Assembly (NCBI RefSeq): GCF_900106675.1
Contig: NZ_FNOB01000002.1
Location: 248,001 to 312,000 of the forward strand
DNA length: 64,000 nucleotides
DNA from: Allgaiera indica
Lineage (GTDB): Bacteria; Pseudomonadota; Alphaproteobacteria; Rhodobacterales; Rhodobacteraceae
Direction: 5' to 3'
This document shows, one piece after another, positions 35,653 through 44,486 of this stretch. Positions within the stretch are counted from its first letter, which is position 1. Every line of letters begins with the position of its first letter. The position numbers and the translations under genes are program-made. Under the pieces are notes generated by a model. The model ran no database searches. It worked only from the letters and a program-made list of their open reading frames with translations, and had not been told where the DNA came from.

Positions 35653-36141
35653 TCACAAAGTCTTGTCAATCCCGCGAGGGGTCTGCGACGGGTCGACCCG
35701 GCGCTCGCCGCGTTTGCCGTAAAGGCCGTTCAGGCTGTGGCGGTCGCGGATCTTGTCGATCTCGCGCACGATCGCGGTCGTCGCCTCCGAGATCCTCTCC
35801 AGTAACGCGCCGTCCTCGCTGACCGCGGCCTTCAGGGCGACCAGGCGGTCGCGCAGGTCAGGATCGGTGTCGATCCGTGCGCTCAGGAAGGGCTCGACCA
35901 CCGGCATCAGCACCTCGATCCGCTTCAACAGCTCTGCCTTGCGCGGATAAAGATCGGTCACCGCATCGATGCGGCCGGCCTCGATCGCGGCGATTTCGGC
36001 GTGCAGCACCTCGGTCACGGCGGCTATGTCGGCGTCGAACTGCGCCAGGTTCTGGGCGTCCTCGTCCGACATCGGCGCGACGTCGCCATGGGCGCGGCGG
36101 GCGGCGATACGGCGTGCCAGACGACCGGGTTCGGGTGTCAT
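35653..36141 (-). CDS. FlgN-like export chaperone candidate
   Basis: Predicted all-helical cytoplasmic protein of 162 residues. The pattern of long amphipathic helices with AEIAAIEAGRIDAVTDLYPRKAELLKRIEVLMP and LVALKAAVSEDGALLERISEATTAIVREID resembles FlgN, the chaperone for FlgK and FlgL. The C-terminus ends in RHSLNGLYGKRGERR, and a similar GxYG element occurs in FlgN proteins. The ATG at 36141 overlaps the flgJ stop. It is the last gene of flgI-flgJ-flgN. Sequence conservation is weak, so the call relies on layout. Confidence 0.65.
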   Translation of the reverse strand: MTPEPGRLARRIAARRAHGDVAPMSDEDAQNLAQFDADIAAVTEVLHAEIAAIEAGRIDAVTDLYPRKAELLKRIEVLMPVVEPFLSARIDTDPDLRDRLVALKAAVSEDGALLERISEATTAIVREIDKIRDRHSLNGLYGKRGERRVDPSQTPRGIDKTL

Positions 36142-36458
36142 GTGCGGGTTCCTTTCGTGCCATAGGCCTGCAGCATGTGTTCGACCGATCGGGCTATGCC
36201 GGTGCTGTCGGTCCGGGAAATCTGTTCGGCGATGGCGCGCGACAGAAAGCTGCGCCACATCTCCTGCGCATGGCCGCCGTCCATCGGGCCCAGCTTTACC
36301 GTCTTCATCATCTGATCGACCATCTGACCCAGGAATACGGTCTCGAAATCCTTCGCCACCGCCTTGCGCTTGGCCGCGATCGTGTCGCTGGCGGCCGCGC
36401 CCATCGGCTGCGGCAACGGGTTGCGGACAGGTATGCGGGAGGCGGGGGCATCGACCAT
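36138..36458 (-). CDS. flgJ: Rod-binding protein FlgJ, short form without muramidase domain
   Basis: Rod assembly factor of 106 residues. The conserved rod-binding domain appears as AVAKDFETVFLGQMVDQMMKTVKLG (about 34-58) and MWRSFLSRAIAEQISRTDSTGIARSVEHML. The C-terminal glucosaminidase domain of enterobacterial FlgJ is absent, as in many alphaproteobacteria. The separate lytic transglycosylase at 19299 probably supplies that activity. It lies directly downstream of flgI and overlaps the FlgN-like gene. Confidence 0.9.
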   Translation of the reverse strand: MVDAPASRIPVRNPLPQPMGAAASDTIAAKRKAVAKDFETVFLGQMVDQMMKTVKLGPMDGGHAQEMWRSFLSRAIAEQISRTDSTGIARSVEHMLQAYGTKGTRT

Positions 36459-36461
36459 GGG

Positions 36462-37592
36462 CTAGATGATCTCCAGTTCCGCATGCAGCGCGCCGGCGGC
36501 CTTGATCGCCTGCAATATGCCGATGGTCTGCCGCGCCGTGACCCCGATCGCGTTCAGCCCGTCGACCAGATCCTGCAGGCTGACATCGCCGTCGAGCACG
36601 GTGAACTTGGTGTTCTTCTCCTCGACCTTCAGATTGGTCTCGGGCACCACCACGGTATTGCCGATCGACAGGGGCTTGGGCTGGCTGACCTTGTAATGTT
36701 CGCGCACCTTCACGGTCAGGCCGCCCTCGGAAATCGCCACCCTGTCGATGCGGACGTTTTCCCCGATCACGATGGTACCGGTCTTTTCGTCGATCACCAC
36801 CTTGGCGACGCTGTCGGCCTTTACCCGCAGCCTCTCGATCGAGGCCAGCATACCGGGGATATCCTCCTTGCCACGGCGCCGCACCTGGATCGTGCCGCTG
36901 TCTAGCACCCGTGCCGTTCCCGCCCCCAGCTTGCCGTCGATCACGTCGCGGACCCGCTCGGCGGTGGTGAAATCGGGGGTGCGCAGCGCCAGCCGCACGG
37001 AACCAAGAGAATTCAGATCGAACTTCACCTCGCGCTCGACGATGGCGCCGTTGGCGATGCGCGCCGCGGTCGGCACGCCGGAGGTCACGCTGGCCGCATT
37101 GCCCTTGGCATTGTAGCCGGCCACCGCCACCGGCCCCTGGGCCACTGCATATATTTCGCCATCGGCGCCGGTCAGCGGCGTCACGATCAGCGTCCCGCCG
37201 CGCAGGCTGGTCGCGTCGCCCAGCGACGACACCGTCACGTCGATGGTCGATCCCCGGCGCGAGAACGGCGGCAGCTTCGCCGTCACCATCACCGCCGCGG
37301 TGTTGCGCGTCTTGATCGCGTCCTGGCTAAGGTTACCGACGCCCAGGCGTTCCAGCATGCCCTCGATCGACTTGCGCGTGAAAGGGCTGTTGCGCAGCGT
37401 GTCGCCGGACCCGTTCAGCCCCACGACCAGACCGTATCCCACCAACTGGTTGTCGCGCACGCCCTCGAACTGGGCGATGTCCTTGATGCGCACCTCGGCC
37501 CGTCCCGGCCCCGGCACAAGCAGCGCAAGACTCAGGCCCAGACCCAGCACGGCCAAAGCCCGGCGCAGAAGAAGGGCTGGGAAGGCGGACAT
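36462..37592 (-). CDS. flgI: Flagellar P-ring protein FlgI
   Basis: Periplasmic ring protein of 376 residues. A signal peptide (about 1-33, ending PGRAEVR) is followed by the FlgI signature IAQFEGVRDNQLVGYGLVVGLNGSGDTL. Conserved downstream parts are FSRRGSTIDVTVSSLGDATSLRGGTLIVTPL and VVPETNLKVEE, with a final DLVDGLNAIGVTARQTIGILQAIKAAGAL. The ATG at 37592 is preceded by GAGAGG. In-frame upstream starts at 37619 and 37667 would lengthen the signal region. It is transcribed divergently from a response regulator gene. Confidence 0.95.
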   Translation of the reverse strand: MSAFPALLLRRALAVLGLGLSLALLVPGPGRAEVRIKDIAQFEGVRDNQLVGYGLVVGLNGSGDTLRNSPFTRKSIEGMLERLGVGNLSQDAIKTRNTAAVMVTAKLPPFSRRGSTIDVTVSSLGDATSLRGGTLIVTPLTGADGEIYAVAQGPVAVAGYNAKGNAASVTSGVPTAARIANGAIVEREVKFDLNSLGSVRLALRTPDFTTAERVRDVIDGKLGAGTARVLDSGTIQVRRRGKEDIPGMLASIERLRVKADSVAKVVIDEKTGTIVIGENVRIDRVAISEGGLTVKVREHYKVSQPKPLSIGNTVVVPETNLKVEEKNTKFTVLDGDVSLQDLVDGLNAIGVTARQTIGILQAIKAAGALHAELEII

Positions 37593-37686
37593 GGCGGGAC
37601 CTCTCGGCAAGAGCGGCATCAACGAATCCGGGACTCCCCGGGCAAGATCTATCGAAAGAATTATCAAATTCTATACATGAAGTCTA

Positions 37687-37737
37687 GCAAGTATTAATTC
37701 ATTTGTTGTTGACCGCAATTCTTGCGATCCGTAATAT
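37687..37737 (+). promoter_or_regulatory. Promoter of the orphan response regulator with repeated motifs
   Basis: TTGACC (37709-37714), a 17-bp spacer and TAATAT (37732-37737) form a good sigma-70-like promoter, about 40 bp ahead of the ATG at 37778. GCAAGTATTAAT lies just upstream (37687-37698). The spacer contains ATTCTTGC (37718-37725), the same motif in reverse. Confidence 0.65.
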
Positions 37738-37777
37738 CTTGGAAATCGTGCGCAAGCACCACGGAGGCCACCCAGAC

Positions 37778-38494
37778 ATGTATCTTTATGTCTACGAACC
37801 CCGCGAGGCCGCGCGCCGGGCGCTTCTTGACCGGCTTCGCGGCTCTGCCCTGCAGCCGGTGACGGTGGAAGAGACTTTCTTCGGATCGGATCTGACGCGC
37901 CTGAACCGCAAGGGCAGCGACACCCGCGCTATCCTGATCGGCGCCACGCCTCGTGCGCTGGCGCTTATCCGCGCGATCCGCAAGCAGGGTTGCCAGAATC
38001 CGTTGCTGGTTTTGCCCGGGCAAGCCTTGGGGGATGGTGATCCGGCGCGGTTGCTGGATGCGGGGGCCGATGACGTGCTAAGCCCCCGGGCCGATGGCGC
38101 CGAGATCGCCAGCCGGATCAACGCGATCAACCGCCGCATCTACGGCCATGCCGCGGAAAGCGTCACCGTGGGCGAGGTCGAGGCCTTCTTCGATGGCCGC
38201 GACCCCGAGGTCTCGGGCGAGCGGGTGCGCCTGTCGCGGCGCGAGCACGCGATCTTCCAGCATCTGGTGCTGAGCGCGAACCGCGTGGTCAGCCGCGCGG
38301 CGATCTACGACGCCGTCTACGGCATGGACGACGACCAGCCCTTCGATAAGGTGATCGACGTCTATATCTGCAAGCTGCGCAAGAAGCTGTCGACTGCCGC
38401 TGCCAGCGGCCATCAGTATATCGAAACGGTCTATGGCCGCGGCTACAAGTTCAGCGCCGCCGACCAGAAGGCGGCCACGATCGCCGCCGAATAG
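37778..38494 (+). CDS. Orphan winged-helix response regulator with degenerate receiver domain
   Basis: Transcription regulator of 238 residues. The C-terminal OmpR/CtrA-type winged helix (about 138-232) has LSRREHAIFQHLVLSANRVVSRAAIYDAVYG, then VIDVYICKLRKKLS and ETVYGRGYKF. The VIDVYICKLRKKLS stretch closely resembles CtrA. The N-terminal receiver-like domain lacks the phospho-acceptor: where LLDLMMP-type residues are expected it reads AILIGATP. The late lysine is also lost (DDVLSPRA). It is likely phosphorylation-independent. The ATG at 37778 follows GGAGG; an earlier in-frame codon at 37703 would overlap the promoter. It ends 3 bp from the flgL stop. Confidence 0.82.
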   Translation: MYLYVYEPREAARRALLDRLRGSALQPVTVEETFFGSDLTRLNRKGSDTRAILIGATPRALALIRAIRKQGCQNPLLVLPGQALGDGDPARLLDAGADDVLSPRADGAEIASRINAINRRIYGHAAESVTVGEVEAFFDGRDPEVSGERVRLSRREHAIFQHLVLSANRVVSRAAIYDAVYGMDDDQPFDKVIDVYICKLRKKLSTAAASGHQYIETVYGRGYKFSAADQKAATIAAE

Positions 38495-38497
38495 CTG

Positions 38498-39574
38498 CTA
38501 CATGTAGTTCAGGATGCTCAGCTTGCCGATCTGCGCGGTGGCGACATAGGTTGCCTGCAACTGGGTCTGCAGCTGGGTCAGCCGGCTGGCGGCAGCGTAG
38601 GGGTCGACACCCTCGAACGCGTTGATGCGGCTGGTGTAGACGGCCTTCAGATCGCCCTGCCGCGTCGCAGTGTCCGAAACCAGCTTTTGTTGGCTGCCCA
38701 GCTGCGCCTGGGCATCGGTCAGCCCCGCGATCCCATCTGACAGCGCCCCGACGGCCGATTTCATCCACGCCTTGTAGGCGCCCGGATCGCTGATCTTCGA
38801 CGGATCGGTCGAAGCCAGCATGGTCAGCCCCTTCAGGATGCCGCGGATCGACGGATCGTTCGCCTGAATGCCGTAGTCGACATTCTGGCCCGGGGCGATC
38901 TGGCCGGCCACGCGGGGGTTGGGATTGCCCGAAGCGTCCTTTGCCGGGGTGCCATTGTAGAAGGTGGCCTCGAAATCCTGGCTGGTGCCGGTGGTCGAAT
39001 TGAACACCGCGTCGATCTGTCCGGCCTTGGTGGCGGCATCCGCGGCGCTGGTGGGGCCCGCGCCTACGATCGAGGCGATCACGCCCTGCGGCGACAGGCC
39101 GGTGGCGCTGTTGACCTGATCCCGAACCTGCAGCGGCGGCTGGTCGCTGGTGGTGCCGGAAAACAGGTACTGACCGGCGAAATTGGCGTTCAGCGCGGTG
39201 GTGATCTGATCAAGCGCGGCCTTCGCCGTCTGTTGCAGCGTCGCCGCGTCGGCGCCGGGCTGGGCCAGGTTCGCCACCGCCTGCGCGATCACCGACTGGG
39301 CGGAATCGTGCACCGAGCCCAGCGCCGTGGCCATCACGTCCATCTTGTTGCCAAGCAGCGCGTTCGACTGTGCGAAGGCATCGGTTTGGTCCATCTGCGC
39401 CCGCAGCATCATCGGGATCGCGGCCGTCTGGCCCAGATCGGAGAAGACATTGGCGCGCACGCCGGTCGAAACCTCCTGGCTGGCCTGTTGCAGTTCCACC
39501 TGCAGCCGGGCCACGTCGCGCCGGGAATTCTGGCCGGCGATCAGCGTCGATAGCGGATTGAGAATGTTGATCAT
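38498..39574 (-). CDS. flgL: Hook-filament junction protein FlgL
   Basis: Flagellin-like hook-associated protein of 358 residues. The N-terminal flagellin-type helices begin LNPLSTLIAGQNSRRDVARLQVELQQASQEVSTG and the C-terminal pair includes ASRLTQLQTQLQATYVATAQIGKLSILNYM. A central domain has AGQYLFSGTTSDQPPLQV, a FlgL mark. It is translated directly after flgK (8 bp gap). No fliD cap gene is seen in the window, so the junction and filament may assemble without a classical cap or with one encoded elsewhere. Confidence 0.93.
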   Translation of the reverse strand: MINILNPLSTLIAGQNSRRDVARLQVELQQASQEVSTGVRANVFSDLGQTAAIPMMLRAQMDQTDAFAQSNALLGNKMDVMATALGSVHDSAQSVIAQAVANLAQPGADAATLQQTAKAALDQITTALNANFAGQYLFSGTTSDQPPLQVRDQVNSATGLSPQGVIASIVGAGPTSAADAATKAGQIDAVFNSTTGTSQDFEATFYNGTPAKDASGNPNPRVAGQIAPGQNVDYGIQANDPSIRGILKGLTMLASTDPSKISDPGAYKAWMKSAVGALSDGIAGLTDAQAQLGSQQKLVSDTATRQGDLKAVYTSRINAFEGVDPYAAASRLTQLQTQLQATYVATAQIGKLSILNYM

Positions 39575-39582
39575 GGCCCCTC

Positions 39583-41004
39583 TCAGACCGCCTTGATAAG
39601 GTCGTCCATCATCTGCGAGATGGTGCTCATCATCTTGGAATTGGCGGCATAGCTGTGCTGAATGACGATCAGTTTCTGCAGCTCGTCATCGATATTCACC
39701 CCCTCGATCCCCTGGCGCGAGGCGTTGATCGTCTGGGCCGAAGTGGACAGCGCGGTGTAATTCTGCTGCGCCTGGGTGCCCTTGACCTGCTGATAGCTGA
39801 TCATGTTGGCGGCGAAGTCGCGCAACGATAGCCCGGCGGGAAGATCGGTCGCGGCGCTTACCGCCACGGGCGCGTCAAAGACCTTCTGGAAGGCCCGCAC
39901 CTGGGTCGCATCGCCGCTTGCGCCCGGGGTGGTCGCCCCGACCCCGTCGCGGATCCGGCCAAGCGTGCCGCCCTGCGCCGGATCGACCGCCGCATTCACC
40001 GCGATCCGCCCCGCCAGCCCCGACAGGTTCGCGGGGTTGAACGCCGCGCCCGCATCGGTGAACAGCCCCGCCTGCCCCGCTGACAGCGAGGCATCGGCGC
40101 CCTGGAACCCCTGCACCAGCGCCGCCGCCATGCTGTCGAGCTGGTTCTGGAAGGTGGGCAGGATCTGGTCCTTCAGGGAAAACAGCCCCGCCAGGCTGCC
40201 GCCGTCGAAGCCCCGTACACCCGTGTTGCCGGGGGTGATCTCGGTCTGGCCGACATACAGCTTGCCCGAGGCCTGATCGTACCGCACGCTGCCGGCGTTG
40301 CTGCCGTCGACCAGCTGCGTCCCGCCCGAGGTATACAGGCTGACCCGCCCCATGCCATCGGTGCGCAACTGCACGTTCATGATCTTGGCGATCGCCTGCA
40401 CCTGCTGGCCGACCGCATCCTGCAGCTCCACGCTGCCGGTGGAATTCTCTGTCGCCGAGGTCAGCGACTTGTTCAGATCCGCGATCTTCAGAAGCGCGCG
40501 GTTCAGATCGGTGACATTGTACTTGATCTCGGTCGTGACCTCGCTTCCGACCTGCCGCAGCGCGCCGGCGGTGTCATTCAGCGATACTGTCAGGGCCTTG
40601 GCCGCATCCAGCACCCCGCGCTGCGCGGCGGCGTCGCCGGGGCTGTTGACCAGCGTGTCGAAACTGGTCTGCAGTGCCGTCAACTTCGTCAGCGGAGAGG
40701 TATCGCTGCTGCTGCTGCCCAGCACGGCGGTATAGGCCTGCACGCCCTCGTGGATCTGCTGCTGCTTGGCCATCTTGCCGGTTTCAGAGCGGTACATCCG
40801 GTCAAGCGAGGCGTCGACTTCGCGCTTGACCTCCGACACCACGACGCCGCCGCCCGTGCCCGGCGCCAGGGTCGAAAAGGACGCGTCCTTGCGCACATAG
40901 CCTTCGGTATTGGCGTTGGCGATGTTGCGCGACGTCAGATCCGACCAGGCCTGCGTGGCCTCCAGTCCGCTGCGGCTGACCTGAAGGGCGCTGTTGAGGC
41001 TCAT
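39583..41004 (-). CDS. flgK: Hook-filament junction protein FlgK
   Basis: Hook-associated protein of 473 residues. The rod/hook motif SRNIANANTEGYVRKDASF lies near residue 28. Variable domains fill the centre, and the C-terminal helices contain GIEGVNIDDELQKLIVIQHSYAANSKMMSTISQMMDDLI. This ending is standard for FlgK and needed for polymerisation. It lies between flgE (25 bp upstream) and flgL, forming flgE-flgK-flgL on the minus strand. Confidence 0.95.
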   Translation of the reverse strand: MSLNSALQVSRSGLEATQAWSDLTSRNIANANTEGYVRKDASFSTLAPGTGGGVVVSEVKREVDASLDRMYRSETGKMAKQQQIHEGVQAYTAVLGSSSSDTSPLTKLTALQTSFDTLVNSPGDAAAQRGVLDAAKALTVSLNDTAGALRQVGSEVTTEIKYNVTDLNRALLKIADLNKSLTSATENSTGSVELQDAVGQQVQAIAKIMNVQLRTDGMGRVSLYTSGGTQLVDGSNAGSVRYDQASGKLYVGQTEITPGNTGVRGFDGGSLAGLFSLKDQILPTFQNQLDSMAAALVQGFQGADASLSAGQAGLFTDAGAAFNPANLSGLAGRIAVNAAVDPAQGGTLGRIRDGVGATTPGASGDATQVRAFQKVFDAPVAVSAATDLPAGLSLRDFAANMISYQQVKGTQAQQNYTALSTSAQTINASRQGIEGVNIDDELQKLIVIQHSYAANSKMMSTISQMMDDLIKAV

Positions 41005-41029
41005 CCCGAATGGCTCCTGTCAGGCGGTG

Positions 41030-42334
41030 TCAGCGTTTCAGCTGCGCCGTTTCTTGCAATATCTGATCCATGGTGGTGATGATCTTGGCGTTGGTCGAAT
41101 AGGAGCGCTGGATGCGGATCAAATCGGTCAATTCTTGCGCGATATCGACGTTCGACCCTTCCAGCGTCTTCGACACTATCTTGCCGACGCCGCCGCTGCC
41201 GGTGGGAGCATTGTAGTAAGCGCCTGCTGCGGTGGACAGCTTGTAGGCATTGCCGTTGACCGCAGCCAGGCCGTTGGGATTGGTCACCTGGCCCACCGGT
41301 ATCTCGTACAGTTTCTTGCGAGTGCCGTTGTCGAAGACCCCCACCAGATTCCCCTGGGCGTCGACCTCTACGCTGGCCAGCTTGCCCGCCGCCGCGCCGT
41401 CCTTGCCGAAAGTCTGCGGCGTGAAGTCGCCCGCGAACTGTGTCATGCCGTCGGCCGTGCCCGGCGTGCCCAGCGCAATCTGGATCGTCTGCGGCGTAGA
41501 GCCGTTCGCCACCGTCAGCGTGCCGGAGCCGGTCGCGGTATTGAAGCTGAAGCCTGCAGGAGCGGTCGCCGTCGAGGTGACGCCGGAATAGGATTGCGGC
41601 TCGCCCGCCGCGGGGCCGGAATTTGCGAAATCCATGGTGACCGAGCCATAAGTGTTGCCCGCATCATCGGCGATCGACACCACCCATCGATCCGGGGTCG
41701 AGGTCGGTTGCCAGTTGAACAGAATGCGCCCCGTGGCCCCCAGCGCGTTGTAATATTCCGTCGACGACGTGAACGGCGCACCCGGCGTCGCCAGGCCGGT
41801 CTCCTGCGAAGGCAGATTGCCCTGCACGCCGATCTTGCTGGTCGCCGAAGGCTGGATCGTGGCACTGTCGACATTCACCGTCTTCATGCCCGAAAAACTG
41901 TTACGGTCGACCTGCTGCAAGGTGCCGCCGCTGCCATATTCGTAGCCCGCCAGATAATAGCCCGCGGAATTGCGAAGATTGCCGTTCGCGTCCGGCGAGA
42001 ACGACCCGGCCCGGGTCAGCATGTAATGCGACTGCACCGGATCGTTGGGCGAGGTCGAAACGATGAAGAAGCCGTTGCCGCTGATCGCCAGATCGGTCGG
42101 AGACGAGGTGCTTTGCAGCGTGCCGCCAAGCGTGACGGTATTGTTGTCGACCGCCGTGACCCCTGCGGGCCCCGCCCCCCCGTCGGTGCTGGCCGTGGTG
42201 GTCACCATCTCGGCGAAGCGGCGCTTGTAGCCCACCGTATTGGCGTTGGCGATATTCTCCGATACCCGGCCGATTGCGGTGGAGTTGGCGAAAAGCCCGC
42301 TGACCCCGGTTTCCATCGCGCTCGAGATACTCAT
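41030..42334 (-). CDS. flgE: Flagellar hook protein FlgE
   Basis: Hook subunit of 434 residues. The N-terminal motif is SENIANANTVGYKRRFAEM (about 25-45). Middle domains have GNGFFIVSTSPNDPVQSHYMLTRAGSF and a NYAGYYLAGYEYG-type repeat. The C-terminal helix has LEGSNVDIAQELTDLIRIQRSYSTNAKIITTMDQILQE. Hook length should be set by FliK (48869). FlgD at 48154 is the expected hook cap. Upstream, TTAACCTCGGCTAAA on the minus strand near 42393-42408 is a near-CtrA sequence. Confidence 0.95.
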   Translation of the reverse strand: MSISSAMETGVSGLFANSTAIGRVSENIANANTVGYKRRFAEMVTTTASTDGGAGPAGVTAVDNNTVTLGGTLQSTSSPTDLAISGNGFFIVSTSPNDPVQSHYMLTRAGSFSPDANGNLRNSAGYYLAGYEYGSGGTLQQVDRNSFSGMKTVNVDSATIQPSATSKIGVQGNLPSQETGLATPGAPFTSSTEYYNALGATGRILFNWQPTSTPDRWVVSIADDAGNTYGSVTMDFANSGPAAGEPQSYSGVTSTATAPAGFSFNTATGSGTLTVANGSTPQTIQIALGTPGTADGMTQFAGDFTPQTFGKDGAAAGKLASVEVDAQGNLVGVFDNGTRKKLYEIPVGQVTNPNGLAAVNGNAYKLSTAAGAYYNAPTGSGGVGKIVSKTLEGSNVDIAQELTDLIRIQRSYSTNAKIITTMDQILQETAQLKR

Positions 42335-42487
42335 CGAAGGACTCCCTTGTTTCCTGACCAGAAGGCCGCTTGAACAGGAAATGGGGCCGGGATGTTTAGC
42401 CGAGGTTAAAACCTCAAAACAATCCTTGGATTTCTTTTGAAAATCAAACCGCCAAAGAACCGAGCACTGAATAGATCGGATTTACCA
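42335..42487. promoter_or_regulatory. flgE upstream region
   Basis: About 150 bases between flgE and the TPR gene, both on the minus strand. It holds a near-CtrA element TTAACCTCGGCTAAA (minus strand, near 42393-42408) and AATCCTTGG at 42421-42429, a near match (CCAAGGATT) to the recurring GCAAGNATWAA motif. No classic sigma-70 pair was found. Confidence 0.45.
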
Positions 42488-44353
42488 TCAAGGACCCTTT
42501 TTCTTCTTGACCGCCCCGACCGATGGCCCCGCGCCGCCCGCCTCCGTTGCCTTGGCGGCCTGGTCGATCACCACCTGCGCACCGGCAAGCCGCGCTTGCG
42601 CCGCGGCGTGCTTAAGCGGCGAGATCGTCGCGGGCTCGTCCAGAATCGCGCCGGCGATGCGGCCCCAATGCGCGGCACCGCCCAGGTCGGGATAGGCCGC
42701 GGCGACATCGCGCGCCGTGGCGCGATCGCCCAAATGCCAGGCGGCAAGCAGCAGGTTGATCGCATCGGTGTCGTCAAAGCCCTTGGGATCGGCCCGGCGC
42801 AGATCCTGGTAGCGGCCGCGCGCCGCGCGCCAATCGCGCGCCGCCATCGCCGATTGCGCCAGCAACCGCAGATCGGCGGGATCGGGGGCCGCAACCTGCG
42901 CCGCCGCGACCGCCGCCGCCGCGGGATCGCCCAGCGCCGCCTGGACACGCGCCTGCAACAGCGCCTTGCGGTCCGCCAGCCCGTTGGGCAAGGTCCCCAC
43001 CGCCGCCAGTGCCAACGCCGCCGCATGCCAGCGCCCCCCCGCGGCCATTGCCTCGGCCTCGGCCAACTTCAGCCGGCCCAGCCGCGCCGGATCCTTGGGC
43101 CAGTGCCCGGCCTCGGCCCCCAGCCGCAACGTATCGTAGATACGGGCATATTCCTGTGCCGCCATCGCCGTCGCGCCCAGTTGCAACAGCCGTGCCGCCA
43201 GGGCCTCGGCGCTGGCTTCGAACGCGGGGTCGAAACGATAAAGCGGGATCAGCCGCCGATGCAGCGCCAGCAGCTTGCCCAGCGGCACCTTTCCTTCCAG
43301 CGCGAACTTGTAATAGGCCGCGACCAGGCCCCGGGCCTGGCGCCGCGCGGGGGCCGCGTCCTCGCTTTCGGGAAAATCGCGCAGCAGCTGCCCCAGCGTC
43401 AGCAGCATTCCGGGCCAGTCGCCAAGCGTGCGGTCCACCTGCACCAGCTGCCGCAGGGTATCCAGCTCTATCGTGCCGCCTTGCCATCGGGCCAGGTTGC
43501 CTTCCAGCAGCACCCGCGCCCGAGAAGGCGACAGGCTCTTTTCCTGCAGCCCCAGATCGACCAGCGAAATGAGCGCGCGGCGGGCGAAGGGGCCCTCACC
43601 CTGCGCCGCCTGGCCAAAAGCCTGCGCCGCGCGCTGGGGGCGGCGCACGCCTTCGGCCGCCCGGCCCAGAAGGTAATCGTAGACCGGGCGTGCCTTCAAC
43701 TCGGGATAGGCATCGAAACGCTCGGCGATGCGCCTGGCCAAAGCCCAGTCACCGATATCGAGCGCCGCGCTGAAGAACAGGGGCAGGCAGGTTTCGGCAT
43801 AGACCCTGGGATATGCGGACAGCCGCGCGAATGCGGCGGGCAGGTTGTCGCGGATGCCGTCGCCCTCTTTCGCGCGGATCGCGTTCAGCGCGGCCCAGAA
43901 CGGGTAGTCGGGCCAGCCCCTGTTGGCCGGGGCAAGCGGGCTGTCCGCCAGATCCGCGGCCAGCGGCTTGCCCTGCATGATCCGCAGCGCGGCCCGCAAG
44001 GCCACCAGCCGCGCCCGATCCGGGGCCGGTAGCGCGGCGGAATCGACCGCCCCCAGCAACGAGCGCGCCTCGGGCAGCATCAGATGCGCCAGATACAGCG
44101 TGCCCAGCCGCAGCCGCGCGGCCTGCAGTTCGACCGGCGAATGCGCGGCCCCCAGCGCCGCCAGCCCGGCGCGCCGCTCGGCGCTGAAACGGGCGTCGGT
44201 GTGGCGGGCGAAATCGAAGGGCGTCAGCACATTCGAAGGGCTCGCGGACGGGGATGTCGCAGGCGCCGAGAGGGCCGCGCCGGACAGGCACAGCTGGACC
44301 GCAATCAGCGCCCCGCCGATGCCAAGCCAGCCACCCCGCCTACCCCGCCTCAT
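42488..44353 (-). CDS. Secreted helical-repeat protein of unknown function, flagellar cluster
   Basis: Not recognised as a named gene. The 621-residue product has a signal peptide (GGWLGIGGALIAVQLCLSGAALS, about 8-30) and then TPR-like alpha-helical repeats rich in Ala and Leu, such as ALDIGDWALARRIAERFDAYPELK, FGQAAQGEGPFARRALISLVDLG and LALHRRLIPLYRFDPAFEASAEAL. It ends in a basic VKKKKGP tail. It lies between flgE and flgF, so a periplasmic motility role, comparable with MotC-type proteins of rhizobia, is possible but unproven. A GTG at 44362 is an alternative start. A GCAAGAGAATTAAT motif lies just upstream. Confidence 0.7.
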   Translation of the reverse strand: MRRGRRGGWLGIGGALIAVQLCLSGAALSAPATSPSASPSNVLTPFDFARHTDARFSAERRAGLAALGAAHSPVELQAARLRLGTLYLAHLMLPEARSLLGAVDSAALPAPDRARLVALRAALRIMQGKPLAADLADSPLAPANRGWPDYPFWAALNAIRAKEGDGIRDNLPAAFARLSAYPRVYAETCLPLFFSAALDIGDWALARRIAERFDAYPELKARPVYDYLLGRAAEGVRRPQRAAQAFGQAAQGEGPFARRALISLVDLGLQEKSLSPSRARVLLEGNLARWQGGTIELDTLRQLVQVDRTLGDWPGMLLTLGQLLRDFPESEDAAPARRQARGLVAAYYKFALEGKVPLGKLLALHRRLIPLYRFDPAFEASAEALAARLLQLGATAMAAQEYARIYDTLRLGAEAGHWPKDPARLGRLKLAEAEAMAAGGRWHAAALALAAVGTLPNGLADRKALLQARVQAALGDPAAAAVAAAQVAAPDPADLRLLAQSAMAARDWRAARGRYQDLRRADPKGFDDTDAINLLLAAWHLGDRATARDVAAAYPDLGGAAHWGRIAGAILDEPATISPLKHAAAQARLAGAQVVIDQAAKATEAGGAGPSVGAVKKKKGP

Positions 44354-44486
44354 GCGCCCCACAATCCTTTCATTAATTCTCTTGCCAATTCACTGACGGA
44401 AAGGATAATAAGGATTGAAGCAAGGAAAGCAAGTGCAGCCGCAAGACCATTTGCAGCCAAATGGGCAGAAGGGCAAGAGACGCCGG

